Assembly: GCA_020283715.1 (NCBI GenBank)
Contig: JAIQCW010000034.1
Location: 1-50,604, forward strand
DNA length: 50,604 nt
Source: Cytauxzoon felis
Taxonomy: Eukaryota > Apicomplexa > Aconoidasida > Piroplasmida > Theileriidae
Direction of reading: 5' to 3'
Below, one piece after another: positions 31,711 through 42,500 of the stretch (position 1 is the first letter of the stretch; every line of letters begins with the position of its first letter). The notes under the pieces were generated by a model. The model had not been told where the DNA came from. It was given only the letters and a program-made list of their open reading frames with translations, and did not search any database. A program made the translations under genes and the position numbers.

Positions 31711-31775
31711 ATGTATTATATATGTATATGAATTTAAATCTACATTAAATTAAGATACCTATTTGGTATTACAAA

Positions 31776-33404
31776 TTACAAAATTTTTTCGGAGATTCTC
31801 CATTCTCCTTTAATTATAGTATCTAAATAACATTGATCCAATGATTCTCTATAACGTTCTCTCCATCCAAATGATGGTAAATTCCTATAGTATAACACTT
31901 TAGATTTATTAGGATTTACATCTATTACAAATAGTACAATCAGTTGAGTTTTACGTGTATAAACAATGGCCACTACAGTATATTTATCATGTTTATACTT
32001 CCTCCATACAGTTTCTCTACGTTGTGAATCATATAATGAATCGATAATATAACCTTTCTTTGGTATACATGTGTGAATAGTTGATGAATACTTTGGATAT
32101 GACTTAATCTTGACTTCCAATCCTTCAGTCTCGTGATTGTAAATGTCTAGTGTAATCGGCTTCAAATCTTTAAAGTAATCATCCAGATGATAATCAGGTA
32201 GTATTACTTCTTCCTCTTTCATCTCCTCGAGATCGACTTCAGATTCCTGCTCCTCCTCTTCTTGTACTTCTTCTATCTCTGGTAATTCGGACACTGTAAA
32301 TTCTTCATGTGCTTCTCCACTAGGCGTGGTGCCTTCTTCAATTAGTTCGCCCTCCGCCTCCCCGAGATCAGCTTCAGGTTCAATTTCATGCTTCTTTTCT
32401 TCAATTTTTTCCTCCTCTATTGTTTCCGTTAGGACAAATTCTCCTTGTGGTTCGCCCTTATCTTTCACTCGTATATATTCATCTAGTTTCTTTTTATCCT
32501 CTTCAGTGACTTCTATTCCCTGTGTCCAAGCAGTTGTATCTTCCATTACTCCCTGTTCTTCTTCTTCCTCTTCGTCATCGACATCAGTAGATGAAATCAA
32601 AGTTGCTTTTTTCTTAATATCAGTATCATCATGACCTGATACACTAGCTTTGGATAGTCCCGGATGTGGTCTGCATGTGATAATTTCTGGTTCCTTTTCA
32701 CCTTTAGGATCCCTGAAAGTCAGTGAAACAACAACTTCATCAGAAATGGAGAGATTGACCTCGCTTGGTATTTTGCAATCTTCACCAAGTTTCCATATGA
32801 GTTCTTCATCAGCGGTAACCATTACAATATAATATCCCTCCTTCGGAGTATACTGGATATTCCAATTATCTTCGGCTGAATCTTTGGTAAATTTTACATA
32901 AACTGTCTTAGTACTCGTTCTCTTGTTGATATTAACACCCGCAAACATTGGAATATTGTTCGAAAGGCCTTGATCATAGAAATTATTTATTATCCTAACA
33001 AAATCAATTTTATCGAAATCATCAGGCAACTGTTTCCATCCTGAAAAATAAAATCGAAGGTAATAAAGTGATTTATAAGGACGATAATCTAAATCATCAT
33101 TGGTTATTAATTCGACAGATACAGGTTTATCTATGGTTTTAATGTAAAATACATTTACATTTTCAAAACGATTATAACTTTTATATTTATACAGTATGAA
33201 TCTACCGTCTGAAATTGTCCTAAGTACAAAACTATGCGCAGGTCTAATGCTAAACATAACAGCATTTTTTGTTTTTACCCTGTCCACTTCAATACCACCA
33301 GAGCTTTTTCTAGTGTTTATATCTACATCAACATATTTAATTTCGTTGTTCCCTACAATTTGATGTTGACATAATGCGATAATGAAGAGTGGAATGAGAT
33401 ACAT
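31776..33404 (-). CDS. Secreted acidic FAINT-domain protein
   Basis: 542 residues. Signal peptide MYLIPLFIIALCQHQIVG, then a FAINT-like domain starting VDVDINTRKSS with FILYKYKSYNRFENVNVFYI and YYLRFYFSGWKQL. A second related domain lies at about 165-260 (WNIQYTPKEGYYIVMVTADEEL, VVSLTFRDPKG). A Glu-rich linker follows (about 270-410), then a third FAINT-like domain near the C-terminus (TLDIYNHETEGLEVK, LYYRNLPSFGWRERY). The linker contains one class 1 repeat fragment in frame (EADLGEAEGE, EEGTTPSGE; nt 32315-32385). Such proteins are secreted by Theileria into the host cell; that role is inferred. No membrane anchor. Confidence 0.75.
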   Translation of the reverse strand: MYLIPLFIIALCQHQIVGNNEIKYVDVDINTRKSSGGIEVDRVKTKNAVMFSIRPAHSFVLRTISDGRFILYKYKSYNRFENVNVFYIKTIDKPVSVELITNDDLDYRPYKSLYYLRFYFSGWKQLPDDFDKIDFVRIINNFYDQGLSNNIPMFAGVNINKRTSTKTVYVKFTKDSAEDNWNIQYTPKEGYYIVMVTADEELIWKLGEDCKIPSEVNLSISDEVVVSLTFRDPKGEKEPEIITCRPHPGLSKASVSGHDDTDIKKKATLISSTDVDDEEEEEEQGVMEDTTAWTQGIEVTEEDKKKLDEYIRVKDKGEPQGEFVLTETIEEEKIEEKKHEIEPEADLGEAEGELIEEGTTPSGEAHEEFTVSELPEIEEVQEEEEQESEVDLEEMKEEEVILPDYHLDDYFKDLKPITLDIYNHETEGLEVKIKSYPKYSSTIHTCIPKKGYIIDSLYDSQRRETVWRKYKHDKYTVVAIVYTRKTQLIVLFVIDVNPNKSKVLYYRNLPSFGWRERYRESLDQCYLDTIIKGEWRISEKIL

Positions 33405-34024
33405 TCTCTCCCAGTTGAAATGATAAATCAGTTAATTGACATATTAAGAGGAAAATATCTCATTCAGGTGACGAATGCAGGAGATAGATTACCCTTATAA
33501 AATAATATTAATGGGGATAACAAAATATACAAGATTAAAAATTAACATAAAATAAATAGAAGTATCATTCTTTAACAATTAGATAATATATTGAGATATT
33601 AAAATAATCTAATTCTATCATTAAAACTATCTTGACCATAGATCGACATAACTTTCATTCATCGTAGTTAGAAAAAAACTGGGGTAAAATAAGTATAATG
33701 GGGCGATGTTGTTAGTATCCAAGGCCAACTCTAAGAGTAGTCTATAATAGAAGAAACATAATTTAATAAGACGCTGACTATGTATTCTACTAATTGTTGT
33801 TGTTTACTCTATTTATTTGTTAATCCGCTTCCCAGAAATAAGTTATAAGTGACCTTTACATCAATGAGATCTGAACCCAGAACTTTAATTATTTTAAACA
33901 CTCTATAACGAGTATACCATCATAAGTGAATTTGAGCACGTTTCATGGTATTGATAAGTTTTAACATTCATATCTAAGAGTTAGAGATTGTCTATAGGCA
34001 GACATTACAGTCATTCATTCATTC

Positions 34025-34345
34025 ATGAAGTTCCAGCACCTGAGGTCCAATCCAACTCTCTTTAGACTCTTATCCACCTGAAGTTCGTCCTGCAGACAGC
34101 TCTACACCTAAGGTTACAACCTTATCTTCCACTAGGCGTGGTGGCCTCTTCTAATTACCTATCTCTAAAGAGTAAAGCCACTCCCGGAGATCGTGGCGAA
34201 ATGAAGTTAGTTATTGGACCTCAAGTGGAACCTGGAAGCGATCTACGGGAGCTGGAAGGGGAAGTAAATAGAAGAGCTGACGGCAGGACGAAGAGAGTAG
34301 AATTGGACTTCAGGTGGAGAGCTGTCTACAAGAGAATGAAAGACA
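34025..34345 (+). repeat. Class 1 dispersed repeat, intergenic
   Basis: Complete plus-sense unit with CCACCTGAAGTTCG, CTGCAGACAGCTC, CCACTAGGCGTGG, CTCTAAAGAG, CCACTCCCGGAGATCGTGG, GGACCTCAAGTGGA, GCGATCTACGGGAGCTGG, GAGCTGACGGCAGGACG and GAGCTGTCTACAAG. It sits in the gene-free 33405-34675, whose remainder is AT-rich and featureless. Confidence 0.85.
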
Positions 34346-34675
34346 TTAGTATTCTGTTGACATTACATATATCATTTCGTTATTATGATCATCATAGAGT
34401 ATGATTGATTATTCAATAGTGTTAGATGGTGTGGTAATGTTGTCCGATATGAAAAGACGTGTTATAGTAGCGTTGATTTCAGAAATAATCAATATGACGT
34501 ATATATAATTGACGAATAAAAAATATAAATTTAAATTGTTTATATATAAATGAATAATTTGTAATAGTTGTATTTCTACACATTTCATATTTCATTGCAC
34601 CTTTGGATTCATTTGTTGTTGTTAGAATAATACATCATTCATTGTTAATAAAAATTTTAAATTATTTTAATATTA

Positions 34676-35155
34676 ATGAAGTATTTATCGGTTATTGTGT
34701 TTTGTTCATCAATTTTTATCAATGGATGTTTAGGTGATGTGAAGAGGGTTATTATGGATATAAGTAATCCTGATGATACAACAAATTTCATTATACTACC
34801 AGATGAAAAAGATAATATAACAACTACAGATTTTATTCCAAGATTAAATACAGTTGTAGTAAGGATTATAGAAGGTGATAAAGTCATTTGGACATCAAAA
34901 AATGAATATGAAAGTATACTATCCGCTGTAACATACGCCGATGAAGATGATGAAGTAGAACTTGTAAAAATACACAGAAATGGTCCAACAGGTAAAGTCT
35001 TCATATACTACGGCAAAAATGGTAATGATTGGGCTATACTCGATTCAGAAATCGCCGCTGATAGAATTAATAAACTTTCCGATTCATACATAACATACAA
35101 TCTAATATACCTCTTTATAATCACTACCACAATCACAATATACTCAAATGCGTAA
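34676..35155 (+). CDS. EMA/MPSP-like GPI-anchored surface protein, short
   Basis: 159 residues. Signal peptide (1-20, ending INGCLG), then DVKRVIMDISNPDDTTN, LNTVVVRIIEGDKVIWTSKN and VFIYYGKNGNDWAILD, a single beta-rich FAINT/EMA-like domain. A hydrophobic C-terminus (YNLIYLFIITTTITIYSNA) without a charged tail fits a GPI-attachment signal. The neighbouring convergent gene is a longer relative sharing the DKVIW/ESVLW element, so these two are a paralogous surface-antigen pair. It is about half the length of typical EMA/MPSP proteins. Confidence 0.65.
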   Translation: MKYLSVIVFCSSIFINGCLGDVKRVIMDISNPDDTTNFIILPDEKDNITTTDFIPRLNTVVVRIIEGDKVIWTSKNEYESILSAVTYADEDDEVELVKIHRNGPTGKVFIYYGKNGNDWAILDSEIAADRINKLSDSYITYNLIYLFIITTTITIYSNA

Positions 35156-35204
35156 TCATGCATCAATTTTAATCTTTAAACACCTTCATTTATACTATAA
35201 AACA

Positions 35205-35470
35205 TAATGATAATCCACCTGAGCTTACAACCTTGTTTCCCATTGCATGGAGCTTCTCCACTTGAGGTCGTCTTGCAGACAGCTCTTCTATTTACTTCCC
35301 CCTACGCTTCCCTGAGATCAGCTACGGGTGTTCCACTTGAGGTCTCCACTGAGGTCCAATCACTACACTTCAGCCACGATCTCTGGGAGTGGCTATACTC
35401 TTTAGAGATGGGTAAATAGAAGAGCTGTCTGCAAGACGAAGGGAGTTGGATTGGACCTCAGGTGGAAAAT
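35205..35470 (-). repeat. Class 1 dispersed repeat between convergent surface-protein genes
   Basis: Minus-sense unit with CCATTGCATGG hairpin, CCACTTGAGGTCGTCTTGC, CTTCCCTGAGATCAGCTACG, CCACGATCTCTGGGAGTGG, CTCTTTAGAG, GAGCTGTCTGCAAGACG and GGACCTCAGGTGG. It occupies most of the 375-bp gap between the two stop codons. Confidence 0.85.
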
Positions 35471-35530
35471 TCGTTATATTCTATAGTTTTATGTATGAAA
35501 TATAGAGTGTAATTAAATTAATGATGGCAT

Positions 35531-36412
35531 TTATGCCATGGAGTATATGGAGATTGCTGTTATAGCAAGACATATAATAGTGATTGCTGGATTGAAGAAT
35601 CCGCCGACTAATGAGTCGATTTTCTTTTGAGCTTCATCGCATGTAACAATATTCCAGGTGTCATTATCCTTCTCGTAACATACTTTCTTATAGCCATAAG
35701 ATTTGCTGACGATATGAAGACGGATTATCGATGGTTCATTATTTGATCTGAAAACATAAACACCAATGACTTTTTCGAGCCTAGCTGATGACCAGATAGA
35801 ATTGGGATCATCAGTGATTTTATTAACGAGATTATTACCTGATAGATAATAAAGTACCAAATCACCATGACCAATTGGTACAATGACATTTTCGGTAGTA
35901 CTATCTGCGCTTATATCAATTGGTAATGGAGTACCTAAAGAAGATACAACAAGAGATGCCAATTTGAGGAAGTATTCAGCTTCGGGTATACGATTCCATT
36001 CTTGTTCATCATTACGTTCAAAGAAACCAAAGGAAACTGAAGTTTCTACAAATGCGAGTACTTGTAACAACTTTGGTACATTATTAGATAAAGACAATAA
36101 AACACCTGTAGAATGAGTTTTCTCAGGAGCTTCCCACAAAACAGATTCGCCATCGACAACTTTAACAAATAAAGAATTTAAACCAACATACACTCGGCTA
36201 GGAACACCAAATATAACAGTGTTCAATACCAATACATCATCTGTTGTGCTTTTAGAAGAGGATAAATCCAATACTACGCGCTTCAGATCCTCTACAACCT
36301 CATCGTTTACTTCTACCAATTCTTGGGCTTGACCCTGTATATTGTCAGACTCAGCTGCGATAAAACCGCAATATCTCAATAATAAAATAAATATTAAAAA
36401 ATAATTCATCAC
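35531..36412 (-). CDS. EMA/MPSP-like GPI-anchored surface protein
   Basis: 293 residues. Signal peptide MMNYFLIFILLLRYCGFIAA, then two related beta-rich halves. The first has DLKRVVLDLSSSKSTTDDV, LFVKVVDGESVLWEAP and VSFGFFERNDEQEWNRIP; the second has VIVPIGHGDLVLYYLSGN, IWSSARLEKVIGVYVFR and KSYGYKKVCYEKDNDTWNI. The C-terminal hydrophobic stretch (FNPAITIICLAITAISIYSMA) fits a GPI signal. Size and layout match the merozoite/piroplasm surface antigens of Theileria (EMA, Tams1/MPSP). Expected on the surface of the blood-stage parasite. Family call by pattern only. Confidence 0.7.
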   Translation of the reverse strand: MMNYFLIFILLLRYCGFIAAESDNIQGQAQELVEVNDEVVEDLKRVVLDLSSSKSTTDDVLVLNTVIFGVPSRVYVGLNSLFVKVVDGESVLWEAPEKTHSTGVLLSLSNNVPKLLQVLAFVETSVSFGFFERNDEQEWNRIPEAEYFLKLASLVVSSLGTPLPIDISADSTTENVIVPIGHGDLVLYYLSGNNLVNKITDDPNSIWSSARLEKVIGVYVFRSNNEPSIIRLHIVSKSYGYKKVCYEKDNDTWNIVTCDEAQKKIDSLVGGFFNPAITIICLAITAISIYSMA

Positions 36413-37014
36413 GTCTAAAATGATTTAAAATTGTCATATGAAACAAATTATGAAAAAAATCCCATTACAATGTGTGGGGATCATGAGTTACTACACCTTT
36501 TCAAAAAAATCTACGACAAGTACTGAATTCCTACATTCTACCCCTTGAAATTAATATTAATATGTTGTTTGTGCTGTAGACAATGGCCATATGTCATATA
36601 TGCCCTGTCTTTAGTGTCCATTCTTCACCTACAATCACCTTCAATTCTATCCCCTTTAATATCCTTAATAAGCTCTAGTGTCTCAAAATATTTATTATAT
36701 CATCTGTATTGAAACAGCAACTTCTGTCTATAAACCCTTTTAATCCCTCCATATTAGAATTTAGATCTTGATATTCCACATTCATACCTACCCTCAAGCC
36801 CTAGATAGCCATAAATATTCTTCCAATCAATTCATCAGAAGATATTTATTCCAATATTATTAATCTCTAGGGATCAGGTATGTTAATTAAATGTAAAAGT
36901 TTGGCTTGTCTAGGCATGAATTAATTCAGGTTCTAGTAAGTCACCCGCAACTTTGACCCGTTGATAAAATATACACTTATAACCAATGGATCTTGTTCAT
37001 CCTCTCCTTGTATT

Positions 37015-37445
37015 GCAGATATCTATCTACTCTAGGTCCAAACACTATCTTCCCACTTGAGCTTTAATCAACATCCTCATTCATCATCCAGCATATAAAT
37101 CTCTACCTTAGGTTATAGCAACAATTCCAATCGCCATTCCACATGAGATTACAGCCTCGCATTCTCCTGCCGTCAGCTTCTCTATTTACTTCCCCCTCGG
37201 ATTCCCGTAGATCGCTCTCGGGTATTCTACTTCCACTTGAGGTCCAATCTCTGTCTTCCACTTCTTCATTTTTACCTCTGAAATTTGATGGAAATCTTGA
37301 ATTTCTGGGGAAACTCCTGGCAATATCTCGATGATTATTGGATGGATTCCTGATGTTAATACTTCATTGAAGAGGAATTTGATGATTCTATTGGGTTTAC
37401 TCATGTCCATTTAATTCCAATTTATATCCATTGAGATATCCTAGA
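37015..37445. mobile_element. Class 2 element, copy 5, right arm missing
   Basis: The left arm (CCTGCCGTCAGCTTCTC, CGGATTCCCGTAGATCGC, CCACTTGAGGTCC) is followed by the core (about 37260-37440: TTTCTGGGGAAACTCC, CTTCATTGAAGAGGAATTTG). The sequence then leaves the repeat without a right arm. The rest of 36413-37712 is AT-rich and shows no gene. Confidence 0.7.
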
Positions 37446-37712
37446 TTATATCTATGTTGACAGTTTTTGTCTATCAGAAGGTATTAAAATATTGACATAG
37501 TGATATATAAAGTATAAAGTATTTGTTTTGTTGTTGATGATTTATGATAACATTATATCTATATGATATAATTATCATAAAGGCGGGTTTAATTTCATGA
37601 TGAGTGATTCATTAGATAAGTAAACTTTTAATAGAATAGATAAATTTAGACAAACAAAGCTTTTGCATGTAATATTGTTTGTTATATTTATTGTATTTTA
37701 TAAAATTTCAAA

Positions 37713-38234
37713 ATGGATTTTTTTTTAATATATATACTCATTATACATATTACCACTAGAATTTATTATATCGATTGTATATTATTAGAACCAAATTTTG
37801 ATCAACCAACCTCATATTCAAGAAAAACATTTACTTGGAGTGGTCTTAATTTTACAATAGTAACACCGATTCAAGGTGTAGAAATTGAAAAGGTTGTTAT
37901 TAACCTATGTATTATATGGGATTGTGCTAAAGCTAAAGGAAGATTTCTTGAATATATAGGTATAACTACACATCATAGAACAACTGTAGTTGTAGGAGTT
38001 ATAAAATACAATAAAGAAAGCAGAATTATTGATAAATATTTCGAAGTTGATACAAATGTAGAACAATTAATGAAAACAAGTAAAGAAAATTTCTATAGAC
38101 AAATCATAGATTATGCTAGAGATAATATCTCCGAATCAGTACCAGAAGATTTTAATCATCCATTCTTAATCGATTTTGTCGATAGGGTCAAAAATCCTTC
38201 CAGAGATGAAGAATTAAATAATACCGACAAATAA
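37713..38234 (+). CDS. Putative secreted protein, divergent FAINT-like
   Basis: 173 residues. The hydrophobic leader (FFLIYILIIHITTRIYYIDC) looks like a signal peptide. The rest is a small domain with KTFTWSGLNFTIVTPIQG, CIIWDCAKAKG and VGVIKYNKESRIIDKYFEV, then a charged helical tail. It is near other secreted-protein genes and has their general size, but the FAINT similarity is weak. Function unknown. Confidence 0.5.
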   Translation: MDFFLIYILIIHITTRIYYIDCILLEPNFDQPTSYSRKTFTWSGLNFTIVTPIQGVEIEKVVINLCIIWDCAKAKGRFLEYIGITTHHRTTVVVGVIKYNKESRIIDKYFEVDTNVEQLMKTSKENFYRQIIDYARDNISESVPEDFNHPFLIDFVDRVKNPSRDEELNNTDK

Positions 38235-38364
38235 TTCATACCATCAAATGCAGTAAATTTATTATATCAATGCTATTATCAAATTTATTATACATATCTA
38301 AAATTAATACAATCTTCAATTATATTAAATTATATACTTTCGTTACAACTTCTCTTATAGAGAA

Positions 38365-38880
38365 GATACACTGGGTCATTCCACCTGAGGTCCAATCACT
38401 ACCTTCAACTCTTCCACTAGGCGTGGTGGCCTTCTCTATTTACTTCCCCCTCAAACTCCCGTAGATCGTTTTCGGGTATTCCACTTGAGGTTATGTAGAA
38501 ATAGTTAATACGGGCTGATATTATGTTATTCTCAAGTTTTTTATTTGGATAGTTCAGAGTAGGGGGACCTAGGAAAAAATTTATATTGTCTACCCGGAAG
38601 AACATACGTCCACTTGAGGTCCAATCCAATTCATCTCTACTATACCTCCATTAGTCCAGCCCTCAGCTTTTTAATTACCTCCCCGTAGCCGGTAGTGCCA
38701 CTCCCAGAGATCGTGGCGAGGATGAGGTCTAAAGGTGGTAACCTCAGGTGGAATACCCGAGAACGATCTACGGGAGTTTGAGGGGGAAGTAAATAAGGGA
38801 GCTGTCTGCAAGACCAACGGTAGAGGCGAGTGGTACAGTGGTTGTAATCTAAGGTGGAGATCTACATGATATAATGATTA
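38365..38880. repeat. Pair of class 1 repeat pieces, inverted
   Basis: A minus-sense piece (38375-38500: CCACCTGAGGTCC, CCACTAGGCGTGG, CTCCCGTAGATCG, CCACTTGAGGTT) and a plus-sense piece (38620-38880: GCCACTCCCAGAGATCGTGG, AACCTCAGGTGG, ACGATCTACGGGAG, GCTGTCTGCAAGACC) surround a non-repeat segment with an ACCCGGAAGAAC motif. Sequence from 38880 to 39570 is AT-rich with no other feature. Confidence 0.75.
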
Positions 38881-39570
38881 CATATGTACATATTATGTCA
38901 AAATTTTTAAATGACAATATTTAATATGATTATAAAAATGTATTAACTGATATCATTAGACAATGGATGTTATGATTATTTAAGTAATTGTTGATGTTAT
39001 TTAATTGGAAATGGTTAGAATCAGATGATAGATAGAGTGATAGATCTGATTGTATGTTATAAAATATAATGAATATATAGAGTTGGAATTGAGTTAATAA
39101 AATGTCATAAAATAGATCTATATTATAAGATATAGATTTAGATTAGAGATAAAAAATAGGTATAGGATATAAAGATGTTAATATAATAATATAGTTGATT
39201 GGATAATAATATTAGTAATATTTAATATGGTGCTAATTTATATTGTAATTATTATAATGATTGATGTCTAATATAAATAATATAATTAATTCCCCATAGT
39301 ATAAAATATTAATTAGATATTGATATAAGTTGAATGTATTATTATAATATGCATGTATTAAATTTTATTAATTAATATATTACATATATATATATAGTAT
39401 ATTAATTTTTTTTTAAATTGTAATTTATATAAAATATAATTAAATGATTAAACTAATGTAGTGATTAGAATATAATTAATATTATTAATACATGTTAAAT
39501 AATTTTTTCCAATTTTTTTTATATTATTATTATTATTATTATTATATAATTTGTTTATAATACATTTCTA

Positions 39571-42500
39571 ATGGGTCGTAGACGTATTGTTTTATTATTA
39601 TTATTAATACTTGTAATTATATTAACTATTGGTTTTATATTTTCCCATTTTTTTAAAGATTATGGGAATATTCATCCTGATAAACAATCTCAAACATTAT
39701 CAACTAAGATTAATATAAATGAATCTAAAGATGATGATTTTAGTACACCTGGATCACCAACATATTCTAAAGATATATCTACAAGTACTGATGATTTACT
39801 ACAAGATGAACATAAAGATATAAATGAATCTGAAGATTCTAATGATGTACCTGATATTTTACCAATTAAAAGCTCAAATTATACATTATTAGGTACTAGA
39901 ATGATAACTGCAGATGTTGGTGGACGTAAAGTAGTTATACCTGAAGTACAAAGAGATGTATTCGCTATATTGGAAACAGCTGATGATTTACCTTCTAAAA
40001 CTGAATCTAATGCGAATATTGTCGAAGAAGAGAAGAAACCATCTCAAGAAGCTTTCCTAGTTTATAAACCCCCAATTTTAACCGCACCAGAGAGACGAAG
40101 TTCCGAACGGAGTGAAGAAGGTAGTGACGTCGACGTAGGAGGAGGACCTGAAGAACGAATTGAAGGACATAACTTCGATGAAGGAGTTGACAAGTCTGAA
40201 GAGGACATGAAAGTAATTGAAGGAGGTGTGTCGGAAGAAGAAGAAGAAGAAGAAAGAGTACTAGTAAATGATGTACCACTTGTAGGTGTACCAGTATATA
40301 AACCAAAAGATGGTGAACCTGATCGTTATCCATCCATGATTCATTTTGCATCATCTTCATCCTCATCTTCCTCCTCATCTTCAACCACCACTTCTTCCTC
40401 CTCCACCTCATCTACCTCATCATTTGAGGTTGAATTTATGGAGATTGATGAGTCTGAAACAGATCAGACTACTGATACAACTACATCGGAAGAATCCACA
40501 GAAGATCGTAATTTAGATGTAATTGAAGAACAAAGTGAGCCTGAGAGTTCTGAAGGGTCGGCAGAAGATGCAGGGGAACTAGAAGTTATGGAGGTGGGTG
40601 CTTCATCGGATATAGAAGAAGATGAACATGTTCAAGTTGAACCTGTAGTTGAAGAGGAAGATGTGAAATCTGAGAATAATGATGATATGGGGTCAGGATC
40701 GTCTGGATCTTTAACAGCAAAGGAAGACCTTTGTGGTTCAGAAGAATCCGTTATAACTATTGCTGAGGGGGCATTTGATCCAATGGACGATATGAAGTTT
40801 AAAGAACTTGAAGAGAGTGAAGATGCTATAGATAAGGCTGGAATCAAATATAGTTTTAGTAGTGATTTCGTAGTAGACGGCAGCATTGTAACTCAAGCTG
40901 AGGATTCATCCACTCCCATACCTGATGAAGAAGAAGATGTTAATCTATACGCCACTGGTATCGACGTTGAATATGAACCACCCATAGTTGATCCACGTGA
41001 AGGTGAAGGTAGTGAAGAGGGTAGTGATGGATCATTGAAGGGTAGTGATGGATCATCCATCATGGGAATGATGGAAGATGGTTCTAAGGATGAGTTGGAT
41101 GTAACCTCGAGTGGAACTGCGGGTGATATCAGAGGTGGATTGGGGCTCAGTGAAGACATGGTTCTAACCTCGGGTGGAGATGTAGCAGAGGTGGTAGAGC
41201 TGGGTTCTATTGAATCAGATGGTGGTGATGAGATACAAGAGGGATTGAGTGAAGGGGATGGTGAAGATCGATCGAGACGTTTATCACTTCCTTCATCGAA
41301 GGTGTTATCATTAAAGGGTTCATCAGTAGATCCATTAGATGACGTTAAGGGATCAGATGAAGATTCAGATAATGATAAATCACCTGGTATAAAATCACAT
41401 TTTTTTGCATCAGGCTCACCTATAAAACCTAAAAGTCAAGATGGTGAAAGTGAAGAGGAATTCGTAGTTCAACTAGGAGATGATAAAGCTACATTCAAAC
41501 CCAAACAACAATCCAGTGATCATAAACATGATCCTAAAGAACATCCACAACCATCTCTACGTACCACACAACAAGTCAATCCACCTGAGGTTACAACCTT
41601 ATCTTCCACTAGCCGTGGAGGCTCTTCCAATTACCTATCCCTGAAGGGTAGAGCCACTCCCAGAGATCGTGGCGAAGGTGTAGGTAGTACTGGACCTCGA
41701 GTGGAACCTGGAAGCGATCTACGGGAGCTGGAAGGGGAAGTAATTAAAGGAGCTGACGGCAGGACGACCTCAGGTGGAGATGGTGAAGGTAGTGATGTAA
41801 CCTCGGGTGGAATTCCTACAGGTGATACAATGAGTGGTGGATCTGATGGTAAGACGGCATCAGGTGGAGGTGGTTCAGATGACAAGGCTACATCGGGTGG
41901 TGATGGATCTGTTGATGAATCTGGTGAATTGGGTGATGAAGGTGATGAAGAATATGGTGGTGATGATGAAGATGATGAGGATTATGGTGAAGAAGAGGAT
42001 GGTGCAGTTGGTGGTATGGGTGCTGGTATTCAATTTAAGATATTGGACTTTTTACATTGTACTAAACGTGAAATATATATAAGATGTAATGTGAATATTA
42101 TAGCTACAAAACTTGTTGATAATCCAAAGGATGGTTATATTGAGGTTTTACATCGTCATCATGCTGGTTTTGCTGATCCATTGAATCCATTGAAGGCAGA
42201 GATATATAAATATAATGGTAATATATTAGAGGGTATAGATTCTGGTTCAGTTATATGTAATGTTTATTGTTATTGTAAGCATGATGAATTAGATAATCCA
42301 TTATTTTTAAGGATAGAATATTATAAACCTCATGATACTAGAATAGAAACAATAGGATTTTATATTATGGATAATGGATCATGGATAAGAGATTATAAAG
42401 CAACTAATATATTATCATTAATAGAATTATATGAACATAAAAAGTATAATATTACACCTATAGATTTAATGCAGAAAGCATCTTCAAGATCACCACGTAA

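Noticed and set aside
41631..41885. Minus-strand ORF with PSSSRRSLPG-type sequence
   Set aside because: It is the antisense reading of the class 1 repeat inside the 39571 gene; similar antisense ORFs occur over every copy (6714, 18902, 40893) and none has independent support.
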